Origin: an uncultured bacterium
Lineage (GTDB): Bacteria; Pseudomonadota; Gammaproteobacteria; Burkholderiales; Burkholderiaceae_E
Direction: 5' to 3'
DNA length: 36,047 nucleotides
Assembly: GCA_903866395.1 (NCBI GenBank)
Contig: CAIPNM010000514.1
Coordinates: 1 to 36,047, forward strand
Made by a program: the position numbers and the translations under genes. Numbering within the stretch: the stretch's first letter is position 1; each line of letters begins with the position of its first letter. The notes under the pieces were generated by a model, which worked only from the letters and a program-made list of their open reading frames with translations, made no database searches and had not been told where the DNA came from. Below are positions 24,594 through 32,794 of the stretch, in pieces.

Positions 24594-25382
24594 TCAGGCC
24601 CCCAGATAGGCGGCGACCACCCGCGGGTCGGATTGCACCTCGGCGGGCTTACCCAGCGCAAGCGCAGCCCCCTGGTTCATGCAGAGCACGCGATCTGCCG
24701 CGCGCGCCACCAGCGACATGTCGTGCTCGACCATCACCACTGTGATGCCCAGATCGTGACGGATATCGTCGATCCAGAATGAGAGGTCGCGGGTTTCTTC
24801 CGGGTTGAGCCCTGAGGCGGGTTCATCGAGCAGCAGCAGCGCGGGTTCGGCGGCCAATGCGCGCGCCAGCTCCACGACCTTGCGCACGCCATAGGGTAGC
24901 CCCGCCACCGGCGCATGCCGCCAGGCTGCGAGATCAAGCAGTTCAATGATGTCTTCGATGCGCTCGCGTGAGGCAGCCTCAGCGCGTGCCACCGAAGGCG
25001 GCCGGAACCACTGGGCGAGAAAGCTGCCCTGAGGGAACCGGTGCCGCCCCAGCATCAGGTTATCGAGCACGCTTGCGCCCTCAAAGAGCTCGATATTCTG
25101 GAAGGTACGGGCCACGCCCGCGCCAATCACCTGGTGACGCTTGAGCGCGAGCATGTTGCAGCCGCGCACGCGAATTGCGCCGCCTTGCGGATCGAAGACC
25201 CGGGTGATGGCATTGAAGACGCTGGTTTTGCCCGCGCCGTTGGGCCCAATGATCGCAAACACCTCACCACGATCCACCGTAAAACTGAGGGCATCGATTG
25301 CCCGCACGCCACCAAAGGCGAGCGACAGATCCTCGACCTCGAGCATGGGGCCATGATCGAAAGACTGAGTGCGTGCGCTCAT
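24594..25382 (-). CDS. livG: ABC transporter ATP-binding protein, LivG type
   Basis: A 262-residue ABC ATPase. Walker A GPNGAGKT is at 46-53, Q-loop A-R-T-F-Q-N-I-E-L-F near 91-100, and Walker B LLLLDEPASGLNP at 182-194. The C-loop is degenerate, G-L-P-Y-G-V-R-K, as is normal for LivG-type subunits, which often have L-P-Y-G-x-x-R. ATG 25382 overlaps the livM stop by four bases; the longer upstream frame is within livM. It works as the partner of LivF. The D-R-V-L-C-M-N-Q-G segment near the end is also standard. Confidence 0.94.
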   Translation of the reverse strand: MSARTQSFDHGPMLEVEDLSLAFGGVRAIDALSFTVDRGEVFAIIGPNGAGKTSVFNAITRVFDPQGGAIRVRGCNMLALKRHQVIGAGVARTFQNIELFEGASVLDNLMLGRHRFPQGSFLAQWFRPPSVARAEAASRERIEDIIELLDLAAWRHAPVAGLPYGVRKVVELARALAAEPALLLLDEPASGLNPEETRDLSFWIDDIRHDLGITVVMVEHDMSLVARAADRVLCMNQGAALALGKPAEVQSDPRVVAAYLGA

Positions 25383-26455
25383 CGGTAGCGCTCCGACTTC
25401 ATGTAGGTCTTGCCGCGCCGGAAGGTATCGCGCCGGTAAAGCGGAAAGCTCTCCAGGAAAGCGCGGAACTTGAGCCATCGGCCATTTAAGCCGCGCGGCT
25501 CGAACAGCACGAAGAGCGCGAGCACCAGGCCGAACATGAAAATCTCCAGCCCCATCTGCTTGGCGATATGGTCGGGCAGCAGCGGCTTCACGCGCGAGAT
25601 GAGCGTGGGCAGCATGCCGATCAGAAGCGCGCCCAGCACCGCCCCGCGAAGCGACCCTAGCCCGCCGATCACCACCATCAGCACCAGTTCGAGTGACAGC
25701 AGCATGCTGAAGGCCTCGGGCGAGAGGAACTGCACATGGTGCGCAAGTAAGGCACCGGACAGCCCGGTCACCGCCGCCGACACGACAAAAGCAAGCACCT
25801 TGGTACCCGCCACCTGAATGCCCAACGCATGCGCCGCGGCTTCGGAATCGCGCACCCCGATGAACGCCCGCCCCGTCTGGCTTCGCATCAGATTGGCCAG
25901 CCCCAGCACCACCATCACCAGGACCGCAAGACTCAGGTAGTAGAAGGGCTTGAGCCCGCCCAGCGAAAGGCCAAAGACCACCAGGTCGGGGACCGGCATG
26001 CCGTTATGCCCGCCGGTCACGCTCTTCCAACGACCCGCCACCTGTTCAATGACCATTGAAAAAGCAAGCGTGACCATGGCCAGATAAAGCCCGGACACCC
26101 GAATGGCGGGCAGGCCGATCAAGAGCCCCACCAGCGCTGACAGTGCGGTGGCGCCCACGACGCTTAGCACCCAGGGAACACCCTGAGTGAGCAACCATGC
26201 ATGCGAATAGGCGCCGATTGCGATGAATGCAGCATGCCCCAGCGACACTTGCCCGGTGTAGCCGGTGAGCACCATGAGACCCAGGCTCGCCAGACACAGA
26301 ATGAAGAGATAGGTCACTTCGCCAATGAAGAATTTCGGCAGGAAGGCGGGCGCAGCAATCAGGAGGGCGAGCAGCAGCCCCCACAAAATCCAGTCCTGCC
26401 GGTAACGGACCAGCCGCAGGCCATCGAGATAGGAGGTGTCGTAGGGAAAACGCAT
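25379..26455 (-). CDS. livM: ABC transporter permease, LivM type
   Basis: A 358-residue inner-membrane permease with about nine to ten hydrophobic segments. Family marks are G-L-M-V-L-T-G-Y-T-G-Q-V-S-L-G-H-A-A-F in the first third and the G-R-A-F-I-G-V-R-D-S-E-A-A-A-H-A-L-G-I cytoplasmic loop that contacts the ATPases. E-L-V-L-M-V-V-I-G-G-L-G-S-L-R-G-A lies in the last third. The start ATG 26455 is four bases after the livH stop; the upstream frame is inside livH. A basic, Arg-rich tail of about 25 residues ends the protein. Confidence 0.93.
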   Translation of the reverse strand: MRFPYDTSYLDGLRLVRYRQDWILWGLLLALLIAAPAFLPKFFIGEVTYLFILCLASLGLMVLTGYTGQVSLGHAAFIAIGAYSHAWLLTQGVPWVLSVVGATALSALVGLLIGLPAIRVSGLYLAMVTLAFSMVIEQVAGRWKSVTGGHNGMPVPDLVVFGLSLGGLKPFYYLSLAVLVMVVLGLANLMRSQTGRAFIGVRDSEAAAHALGIQVAGTKVLAFVVSAAVTGLSGALLAHHVQFLSPEAFSMLLSLELVLMVVIGGLGSLRGAVLGALLIGMLPTLISRVKPLLPDHIAKQMGLEIFMFGLVLALFVLFEPRGLNGRWLKFRAFLESFPLYRRDTFRRGKTYMKSERYR

Positions 26456-26459
26456 GGCC

Positions 26460-27341
26460 TCAGACCCGTCGCCCGTGCGCTTCGCCAAGGAGGCCGCGCG
26501 GCCAGACCACCAGCACGCCAATCAGCACCAGATAGGCAGCCACGTCTTTGCTGCCATCGGGCAGATACACACCGGCCAGTTGCTCGATCACGCCAATCAG
26601 CACGCCGCCCAGAATGGCGCCGGGCACACTGCCAAAGCCGCCCAGCACCAACGCCGCCAGCGCCTTCAACACCACCACCCAGAGCCCGATATCGACCAGC
26701 GCCACCGGCGCGAGGAGCAGCCCGCACACCGCCGAGATGGCCCCCGATAGTGCCCAGACGAGCGATGACAGCGCCTTCACCCGAATGCCGTTGAGATAGG
26801 CAGCCAGCTGATTCTGCGACGACGCCTGAATGGCGAGCCCCAGCCGCGTGCGGCCCAGGAAGGCAAACAAGGTGACGGTGATCAGCAGGGCGACGCCCAG
26901 GATCACCAGGTTCAGATCGTTGATCACCAACGGTCCGATCTGGGTGCGCCCCTGGAACGGCACCTCGAAGCGGCGCGAGTCCGGACCGAACACCATGCTC
27001 ACCGCGCCACGAATCATGAACGCAATGGCAATGGTGAGCATCACGCCGGCAAACTGCGGCTGCCCGGCAATACGCCGCAGAAGCTGACGGTCGATTGCCC
27101 AGCCAAGCGCTGCGGCAAACGCAAGCACGGCCGGAATGGCGAGCCAGAAGGGCCAGCCAGCCCCCGCGATCAGCGCCCAGCCCACGAATGCCGAGGCCAT
27201 CAGCACATCGCCGTGCGCAAAATTGAGCACCTCGGTTGCTTTATAGGTGAGCACCAGTCCCAGCGCCACCAGCGCATAGATGGCGCCGATTGCAATACCG
27301 TTTGCAATCAGCTGAAGCAGCTGGGCGAGCGCGGCGTCCAT
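26460..27341 (-). CDS. livH: ABC transporter permease, LivH type
   Basis: A 293-residue inner-membrane permease, normal LivH length, with about eight hydrophobic segments. Family marks are G-I-A-I-G-A-I-Y-A-L-V-A-L-G-L-V-L near the N-terminus, T-E-V-L-N-F-A-H-G-D just after it, and L-G-G-F-G-S-V-P-G-A-I-L-G-G near 230. The R-L-G-L-A-I-Q-A-S-S-Q-N loop is the expected contact with the ATPases. It starts 28 bases after the carotenoid-oxygenase-family gene, so the cleavage enzyme and the importer are very probably cotranscribed. Confidence 0.93.
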   Translation of the reverse strand: MDAALAQLLQLIANGIAIGAIYALVALGLVLTYKATEVLNFAHGDVLMASAFVGWALIAGAGWPFWLAIPAVLAFAAALGWAIDRQLLRRIAGQPQFAGVMLTIAIAFMIRGAVSMVFGPDSRRFEVPFQGRTQIGPLVINDLNLVILGVALLITVTLFAFLGRTRLGLAIQASSQNQLAAYLNGIRVKALSSLVWALSGAISAVCGLLLAPVALVDIGLWVVVLKALAALVLGGFGSVPGAILGGVLIGVIEQLAGVYLPDGSKDVAAYLVLIGVLVVWPRGLLGEAHGRRV

Positions 27342-27369
27342 CCTGTTGAAGCGGCAAGCGGCGAGTGTG

Positions 27370-28815
27370 TCACCAGCCTCGCCGCAGGCGCTCAGCGCTC
27401 ACCCACGTGGCATGAAAGCCGTTGGGCACACGCTCGGGCACGCGGATGCGGGCCACCGGACCACGGCTCACATCGCGGGCATCGAACACCGTGCAGTAGG
27501 ACTGCAGCGTCTCGTGGTCGGTCATGAAACCCACCAGATAGCCATCGTCCTCGGCCTTCATGGCGTCGGCCGGCGCAAAGGGTGCCTCGCTCCACCACTT
27601 CGACGGACCTTCGTGATAAACCTGACAACGGCCGGTTTCAAGATCGTAGCGGGCGAGTCCCCCGAACCGCGGTTCTTCAGGCCGGTTGACCCGACCCATC
27701 AACAGGTTCCATGAGTAGCGTGTGCGCACACCCTGCATGGTGGAATTGATGACAGGAAATTCGGTGTTGATGAAATCATCAATGACACGCTCGCGGGTTT
27801 GACCGGTGCGCAGGTTGAACCGCCACTCGTAGAACATGCACTCGTTATCGAGTTCGGCGAAATAGCGCGGCACCTTCGCAGCGTCGATCATGCCGTCGGG
27901 CCGGCGTGGAAACTTGAATGGCGTGCCAGTCATCACGATTTCGGTGCCGCCCTGCCCATCATCTTCTTCCCAGGCGTTGGACACGTGATAGATGTAGATG
28001 GGGTTGGCCTCGAACCAGCGAATCTGGCTGGGGTTGCCGTGCCGCGGAACGATGCCGAAGCGCGCGGGCATCTGCTCGTAGAAGCGCAGCTTGTGGCGGC
28101 CGGCCGCAAACGCATCCATGTCATAGAACAGCGGCAGGTCATGGAGGATGGTGTAGTTCGTGGTGATTGCCATGTCGTGCGGCAGGCGCGGCCCAGGCAG
28201 TTCCACCGGCATGAGGGTGCGTAGCGCCCCCTGCCGGTCGAGCACGCCGTAGTGCATGTAGGGCGCCTTCTTGCCATAGGCAAAGAACAGGAACTCGCCG
28301 GTGCGCTCGTCGACCTTGGAGTGAGCCGAGATCGGCAGTCCTTCCAGACGGGTATCGAGCACGAGCGGGCCACGCGTGGAGAGATCGTGCGGATCGCAGC
28401 GATAGACCGTGCCCCCCAGATACCACATGGTCAGCAGATCACCAGCAAAGAACTTGACGTCGGTGTTCGAGGTGTTCTTGAGTGGTTGATCGGGGCGATC
28501 GCGCCGGGGCGGATCTTTCACGCCCTGCCACAGCGCGCGACCGGCCGACAACTCTTCGTCTAGCCCCGCCGTGTGGATCCAGCGGTTACGGTAACGCGCG
28601 CGGCCACGATCGAACTCGACCGAGTGCAACATACCGTCGCCATCAAACCAGTGATAGCGACCCGGCGCTTCAAAGCGCCGATTGGGGCCGTTGCGAACAT
28701 GGATGCCGTTGAGGTCAGCCGGAATCTCGCCTTCGATATCGGTGAGCTCGATGACGCGTTCTGATTCGATCGGCGCAAAACCACCCTCCAGTACTGGTAC
28801 GTCGCTCGCGCCCAT
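27370..28815 (-). CDS. Carotenoid oxygenase (CCD/RPE65) family dioxygenase
   Basis: A 481-residue nonheme iron oxygenase of the carotenoid/apocarotenoid/stilbene cleavage family. All four iron-binding histidines are evident: His165 in ISAHSKVDE, His213 in LPHDMAITTN, His277 in YIYHVSNAWEE and His468 in NGFHATW. A second-shell Glu is likely at 353 (N-T-E-F-P-V-I). The N-terminal G-I-H-V-R-N-G-P-N-R and H-W-F-D-G-D-G-M-L-H blocks are also typical. ATG 28815 is preceded by GGGAG. It has no signal peptide. Members cleave C=C bonds with O2 to give aldehydes. It heads the minus-strand operon that includes the liv importer. The substrate may be an apocarotenoid, a stilbene or another phenylpropene-type olefin. 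Confidence 0.92.
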   Translation of the reverse strand: MGASDVPVLEGGFAPIESERVIELTDIEGEIPADLNGIHVRNGPNRRFEAPGRYHWFDGDGMLHSVEFDRGRARYRNRWIHTAGLDEELSAGRALWQGVKDPPRRDRPDQPLKNTSNTDVKFFAGDLLTMWYLGGTVYRCDPHDLSTRGPLVLDTRLEGLPISAHSKVDERTGEFLFFAYGKKAPYMHYGVLDRQGALRTLMPVELPGPRLPHDMAITTNYTILHDLPLFYDMDAFAAGRHKLRFYEQMPARFGIVPRHGNPSQIRWFEANPIYIYHVSNAWEEDDGQGGTEIVMTGTPFKFPRRPDGMIDAAKVPRYFAELDNECMFYEWRFNLRTGQTRERVIDDFINTEFPVINSTMQGVRTRYSWNLLMGRVNRPEEPRFGGLARYDLETGRCQVYHEGPSKWWSEAPFAPADAMKAEDDGYLVGFMTDHETLQSYCTVFDARDVSRGPVARIRVPERVPNGFHATWVSAERLRRGW

Positions 28816-28855
28816 CTCGGTCTCCCTGAATTTTTCTGGCTGGCCGTGCCACCCG

Positions 28856-28872
28856 GCTCGAATATTTCGAGC
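28856..28872. promoter_or_regulatory. 17-bp perfect dyad, candidate operator
   Basis: GCTCGAA-TAT-TTCGAGC is a perfect inverted repeat in the 175-base gap between the divergent carotenoid-oxygenase-family and Bug receptor genes. It begins 41 bases upstream of ATG 28815 and lies directly beside the predicted minus-strand -10 box, where a dimeric repressor would block initiation. The regulator is not identified in this window. Confidence 0.5.
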
Positions 28873-28897
28873 ATAGCAAGCCATTATTGGAACGCAA
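28870..28897 (-). promoter_or_regulatory. Candidate promoter of the carotenoid-oxygenase/liv operon
   Basis: On the minus strand, TTGCGT (28892-28897) and TATGCT (28870-28875) are separated by 16 bases. The match to sigma-70 boxes is partial (3/6 and 4/6). The -10 box overlaps the edge of the 17-bp dyad, which supports the placement. Confidence 0.35.
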
Positions 28898-28990
28898 AGG
28901 ATGGGCGGGCCACCCGTCGCAGGCCAATCCCCTTGGCTGCGCGAAAAGACCAGCGGGTAACATCGGGGCAACCGAAACGAGGAGACCACG

Positions 28991-30031
28991 ATGGCCAACC
29001 GACCCTCTCGCGAGCAGATGCCCATGCCTGCCCATCTCGCTTCACGAGCGTGTCGACGGACGGGGCTTCTCGCCGTGCTCACCGGTCTCACCACGCTACT
29101 GATCGGCGCACCGGCCATCGCCCAGTCATCCCCAGGCTACCCGGATCGTCCGGTGCGGATGGTGATTCCATTCGCGCCGGGCGGCGGCACCGACGTCATC
29201 GGCCGCATGCTCGCCCATGCCCTGCGCGCGCCACTTGGCCAGTCGGTGGTGGTCGAGAACAAGCCCGGCGCCGCGGGTGCAGTGGGATCGATGCAGGTCG
29301 TACAGGCCGCGCCTGACGGCTACACCCTGCTCTTCGCACCCGTTGGCTCGCTCACCATCTCCCCCAACCTGCCGGGTGCCAAAGCCAGCTTCGATCCCCT
29401 GAATGATTTTTCGCCCATCGGGCTGATCGCAAGCCAGCCGGTTCTGCTGGTGGCGAGCGCGAAGCTCGGCGTCACCGACATGAAGGCCATGCTCGCGCTC
29501 GCCGCGCAGCGCCGGCTCACCTACGGCACGCCCGGGACCGGAACCGAACTCCACCTGATCGGCGAGACCTTCCGCCAGGCCACCCGAACCGACCTGACCC
29601 ACGTGCCCTACCGCGGCGGCGGGCCCGCCATCACCGACCTGATCGCGGGCAATATCGATCTGATGGTGGTCGTCACCTCATCCATCCTGCCGCATATTCG
29701 GAGCGGCGCGGTCAAACCGCTGGTCACCACCGAAAAGAAACGGATCGACTCATTACCCGACGTGCCCACCACTGCCGAGGTCGGGCTCGCCCAGGTTGAC
29801 GGCACAGCCTCCTGGGGCGTGCTGGGGCCCAAGGGGCTCCCTGTATCGGTGCTGGACAGGCTTCAGCAGGCCTTACGTGCGGTGGCGAGTGACACCGAGT
29901 TCGTGGGGCGTGTCCGTGAGGCGGGCGCTTCAGTGATGCCGCTTCCTGCGAATGAATTTGCCCAATACCTGCGCCGCGAAAGCGACACCTGGCGCAAGGT
30001 GATCGTGGCGGGCGGCCTGCGCGCGGATTGA
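28991..30031 (+). CDS. Bug/TctC-type tripartite tricarboxylate transporter receptor
   Basis: A 346-residue periplasmic receptor of the Bug family. The signal peptide is long (about 44 residues), with an Arg-containing n-region and cleavage near A-P-A-I-A-Q. The mature protein has YPDRPVRMVIPFAPGGGTD (50-68), V-V-E-N-K-P-G-A-A-G and A-P-D-G-Y-T, the standard Bug pattern. GGAG lies six bases before ATG 28991; ATG 29018 or 29024 would give a more usual signal length. No TctA/TctB genes are adjacent. It is divergent from the carotenoid-oxygenase-family gene and 94 bases upstream of the sulfatase, with which it may be cotranscribed. Confidence 0.91.
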   Translation: MANRPSREQMPMPAHLASRACRRTGLLAVLTGLTTLLIGAPAIAQSSPGYPDRPVRMVIPFAPGGGTDVIGRMLAHALRAPLGQSVVVENKPGAAGAVGSMQVVQAAPDGYTLLFAPVGSLTISPNLPGAKASFDPLNDFSPIGLIASQPVLLVASAKLGVTDMKAMLALAAQRRLTYGTPGTGTELHLIGETFRQATRTDLTHVPYRGGGPAITDLIAGNIDLMVVVTSSILPHIRSGAVKPLVTTEKKRIDSLPDVPTTAEVGLAQVDGTASWGVLGPKGLPVSVLDRLQQALRAVASDTEFVGRVREAGASVMPLPANEFAQYLRRESDTWRKVIVAGGLRAD

Positions 30032-30041
30032 CGGTGTCGAC

Positions 30042-30057
30042 TGACCCGGCCAGGTCA
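30042..30057 (+). promoter_or_regulatory. Imperfect 16-bp palindrome upstream of sulfatase gene
   Basis: TGACCCGG-CCAGGTCA: the arms match at 7 of 8 positions. It lies between the Bug receptor and the sulfatase, 68 bases before ATG 30126. It could be an operator or a weak intergenic hairpin. A smaller GAGCA/TGCTC hairpin follows at 30069-30082. Confidence 0.3.
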
Positions 30058-30125
30058 ACGCTCCAACCGAGCACCCGTGCTCACCGAACCACCCGCTGCG
30101 CCCCCTCCCTCTGAATCCTCCAGCC

Positions 30126-31715
30126 ATGAAACAGCCGAACTTTCTTTTCATCATCACCGACCAGCATCGCGCCGACCATCTGGGCTGCTACGGCAATCCT
30201 ATCGTGCGCACCCCGCATATCGACAGCCTCGCCGCACGCGGCACGCGCTTCAACCGCTTTCACGTTGCCACGCCGGTCTGTATGCCCAACCGCGCGAGCA
30301 TCATGACCGGCCGCATGCCGTCCGTACATCGCTCGCGCAGCAACGGCATTCCGCTCTCGCTCGATGCCACCACGTTTTCCCAGTTGCTGCTTGAGCAGGG
30401 CTATGACACGGCGCTGATCGGCAAGTGCCATCTACAGAACATGGAAGACCGTCCGCCCCTGGTCGACCCGGAGGATGTGGGGCCCCTCAAGCCCACGCCC
30501 GGCTATACGGAGGCCACCCACAGCGATCTCGAGCAGGCCGCCTACCGGCAGGAACTGCGTTCCTCCTGGAAACACCCCGAGCACCGCCTCACCCTGCCCT
30601 ATTACGGGTTCTCGCATGTCGAACTTTGCAATCACCACGGCGATGAAACCTTCGGCGACTGGAGCCGTTGGGTAGCCGAGCAGATGCCCGACTTCGAAGC
30701 CCACTGCGGCCCTGGTCGTGGCATGCCCGATGCGCGCTTCTCGGCTCCCCAGGCGCGCCGCACCCCGCTTCCCGAGCATCTTTACTCAAGCGCCTACATT
30801 GCAGATCGCTCGGTCCACTATCTGCGCCGTCATGCAGCATCAGGCGGCAATCGCCCGTTCTTTCTCAAGTGTTCCTTTCCCGACCCTCACCATCCCTTCA
30901 CGCCACCGGGCAAATACTGGGACATGTATTCGCCCGATTCCGTTCAGGTGCCCGACACTTGCGCCGAACCTGGGCCGGATGCGCCAGCGCATGTGCGCTG
31001 GATTCACGAAGAGCGCAGACAAGGCAAGTCGCTGCTCACCTCACAGCGCATGTTTGCGGTGAACGCTGCCGAGACACGGGAAATCCTCGCGCTTACCTAC
31101 GGCATGATCACGATGATCGATGATGCAGTCGGGCGGATTCTCGCCGCGCTCAATGAATCGGGACTCGCCGACAACACGGTGGTGATCTTCACGAGCGATC
31201 ACGGCGACTACATGGGCGACCATGGCCTCATGCTAAAGGGCCCCATCCACTATCAGGGGCTGGTGCGCATTCCCTTCATCTGGTCAGACCCGGCGGCAGC
31301 GCAGACGGGCACGAGCACTGAATCGCTCGGCAGCAGCATCGACATCGCCCGCACCGTGCTGGCGCGGGCTGGCATCGCTCCAGTCAATGGCATGCAGGGC
31401 CGAAACCTTGCGTCGCAGCCTGGCGTTCCCGCAGCCGCTGAACCGGATGCCATCCTGATCGAAGACGACAATCAACGCGCCTATCTCGGTTTTTCAGAGC
31501 CCGTGCGCGCCCGAACGCTGGTGACCGCAGGGCACCGGCTCACCCTTTACCTGGGCGCCGACTGGGGCGAGCTCTATGATTTGAACGCCGACCCGCTGGA
31601 ACGCCACAATTTATGGGAGCGAGAGCCCGCTCTACGCGCCAACCTGCTCGAGCAGATGGTGCAGAAAATGATGGCGCTTTCCGACCGCAGCCCGCGCCCG
31701 ACGCGCATCGCTTAG
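30126..31715 (+). CDS. Sulfatase-family hydrolase (Cys-type; arylsulfatase or phosphonate monoester hydrolase-like)
   Basis: A 529-residue member of the alkaline phosphatase superfamily. The modification motif is C52-M-P-N-R56 followed by A-S-I-M-T-G-R, so Cys52 should be converted to formylglycine. The N-terminal metal site reads F-I-I-T-D-Q-H-R-A-D (Asp12-Gln13 instead of Asp-Asp), a form also seen in some choline sulfatases and phosphonate monoester hydrolases. FTSDHGDYMGDHGL supplies further metal ligands, and K-G-P-I-H-Y-Q-G follows. No signal peptide is seen, so it is probably cytoplasmic. No maturase gene is adjacent. It likely hydrolyses a sulfate or phosphonate ester imported with help of the preceding receptor (inference). 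Confidence 0.9.
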   Translation: MKQPNFLFIITDQHRADHLGCYGNPIVRTPHIDSLAARGTRFNRFHVATPVCMPNRASIMTGRMPSVHRSRSNGIPLSLDATTFSQLLLEQGYDTALIGKCHLQNMEDRPPLVDPEDVGPLKPTPGYTEATHSDLEQAAYRQELRSSWKHPEHRLTLPYYGFSHVELCNHHGDETFGDWSRWVAEQMPDFEAHCGPGRGMPDARFSAPQARRTPLPEHLYSSAYIADRSVHYLRRHAASGGNRPFFLKCSFPDPHHPFTPPGKYWDMYSPDSVQVPDTCAEPGPDAPAHVRWIHEERRQGKSLLTSQRMFAVNAAETREILALTYGMITMIDDAVGRILAALNESGLADNTVVIFTSDHGDYMGDHGLMLKGPIHYQGLVRIPFIWSDPAAAQTGTSTESLGSSIDIARTVLARAGIAPVNGMQGRNLASQPGVPAAAEPDAILIEDDNQRAYLGFSEPVRARTLVTAGHRLTLYLGADWGELYDLNADPLERHNLWEREPALRANLLEQMVQKMMALSDRSPRPTRIA

Positions 31716-31728
31716 GCGCACCGCTGCA

Positions 31729-31751
31729 CGCGGGGGCGTGTGGCCCCCGCG
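31729..31751. terminator. Hairpin between converging sulfatase and htpX genes
   Basis: CGCGGGGGC-GTGTG-GCCCCCGCG is a perfect 9-bp stem with a 5-base loop, occupying most of the 42-base gap between the two convergent genes. It is very stable but lacks a T-tract. It is a probable bidirectional terminator. Confidence 0.6.
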
Positions 31752-31757
31752 ACCGGT

Positions 31758-32630
31758 TTACTGCGCCTGCAGCGCGCGGATGCGTTCCTCGATCGGCGGA
31801 TGGCTGGAAAACAGCGCCATGATGCCGCTGGGCCGCGAGCTGATGCCCATGTTCTGAACGGTCTTGGGGAGCTCGCCCGGATCAAGATTGCCCAGCCGTG
31901 CGAGCGCGTTGATCATGGACTGACGCTGCCCCATGTACTGCGCGGCCCCGGAATCGGCACGGTATTCGCGCTGGCGGGAGAACCAGGCGACGACCATGGC
32001 AGCGAGCACGCCCAGGAGAATGTCCATGACGATGGTGGTAACGAAATAGCCCACGCCTGGGGCGTCATCTTTGTTCTGAAGAATCATGCGGTCGACCACA
32101 TAGCCCACCACCCGGGAAATGAACACCACGAACGTGTTCATGACGCCCTGAATGAGTGTGAGCGTCACCATGTCGCCATTGGCCACATGCGCCACCTCAT
32201 GACCGATAACGGCTTCAACTTCATCGCGGCTCATGGACTGAAGGAGCCCCGTGGACACCGCCACCAGCGCCGAATTCTTGAAGGCGCCGGTCGCAAAGGC
32301 ATTGGGTTCGCCTTCATAGATGGCGACCTCGGGCATGTTGATGCCGGCCTTCTGAGAGAAGCGCGCCACCGTGCGGACGATCCACTGGTGACCGGGATCA
32401 GGCGAGTCGTTGATGATTTGTGCGCCCGTGGACCATTTGGCCATGGGCTTACTCATGAGGAGCGAAATGAACGCGCCCCCAAACCCCATCACAGCCGCGA
32501 ACACCAGCAGCGTGCCGAGGTTGAGCCCGGCACTGGACAGAAAGCGGTTGAGGCCGAGAACGTTGACAACAATGCTGAGTACCAGCATCACCGCCAGGTT
32601 CGTGAGAATGAACAGAATGACTCGTTTCAT
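31758..32630 (-). CDS. htpX: Membrane zinc metalloprotease HtpX
   Basis: A 290-residue M48B membrane protease that takes part in quality control of inner-membrane proteins. It has the N-terminal [11 protein letters not shown] opening, two hydrophobic segments at about 4-26 and 38-60, and the zinc motif H144-E-V-A-H148. The third ligand Glu222 lies in R-E-Y-R-A-D, and two further hydrophobic stretches are at about 155-180 and 195-217. The start is ATG 32630 (M-K-R-V); an in-frame ATG at 32654 would add eight residues before the conserved N-terminus. It seems a housekeeping gene placed between catabolic units. Confidence 0.95.
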   Translation of the reverse strand: MKRVILFILTNLAVMLVLSIVVNVLGLNRFLSSAGLNLGTLLVFAAVMGFGGAFISLLMSKPMAKWSTGAQIINDSPDPGHQWIVRTVARFSQKAGINMPEVAIYEGEPNAFATGAFKNSALVAVSTGLLQSMSRDEVEAVIGHEVAHVANGDMVTLTLIQGVMNTFVVFISRVVGYVVDRMILQNKDDAPGVGYFVTTIVMDILLGVLAAMVVAWFSRQREYRADSGAAQYMGQRQSMINALARLGNLDPGELPKTVQNMGISSRPSGIMALFSSHPPIEERIRALQAQ

Positions 32631-32794
32631 GACCCTGCCCTCCGGCACCGGCAAAAGATAAGCCGATATCGTAGCGAATCAGGGCAATTACAAGGGGTCA
32701 ATAACCTTGATGGGAAGCGGCAAAGCTGATTGCAGCCCAGCCGCCAGCGGCATGCCGATCAAGCGCGGTACAGCGAGCCCGCCCAGTATTGACC

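Noticed and set aside
31740..32729. 329-codon plus-strand open frame
   Set aside because: It mirrors htpX and the upstream gap; the His/Glu-rich translation is the antisense of a membrane protein. HtpX on the minus strand is unambiguous.
32631..32794. Heat-shock (sigma-32) promoter for htpX
   Set aside because: On the minus strand TTGACC and CCCTGATT are present upstream, but the spacing (11) and the box matches are too poor to call.
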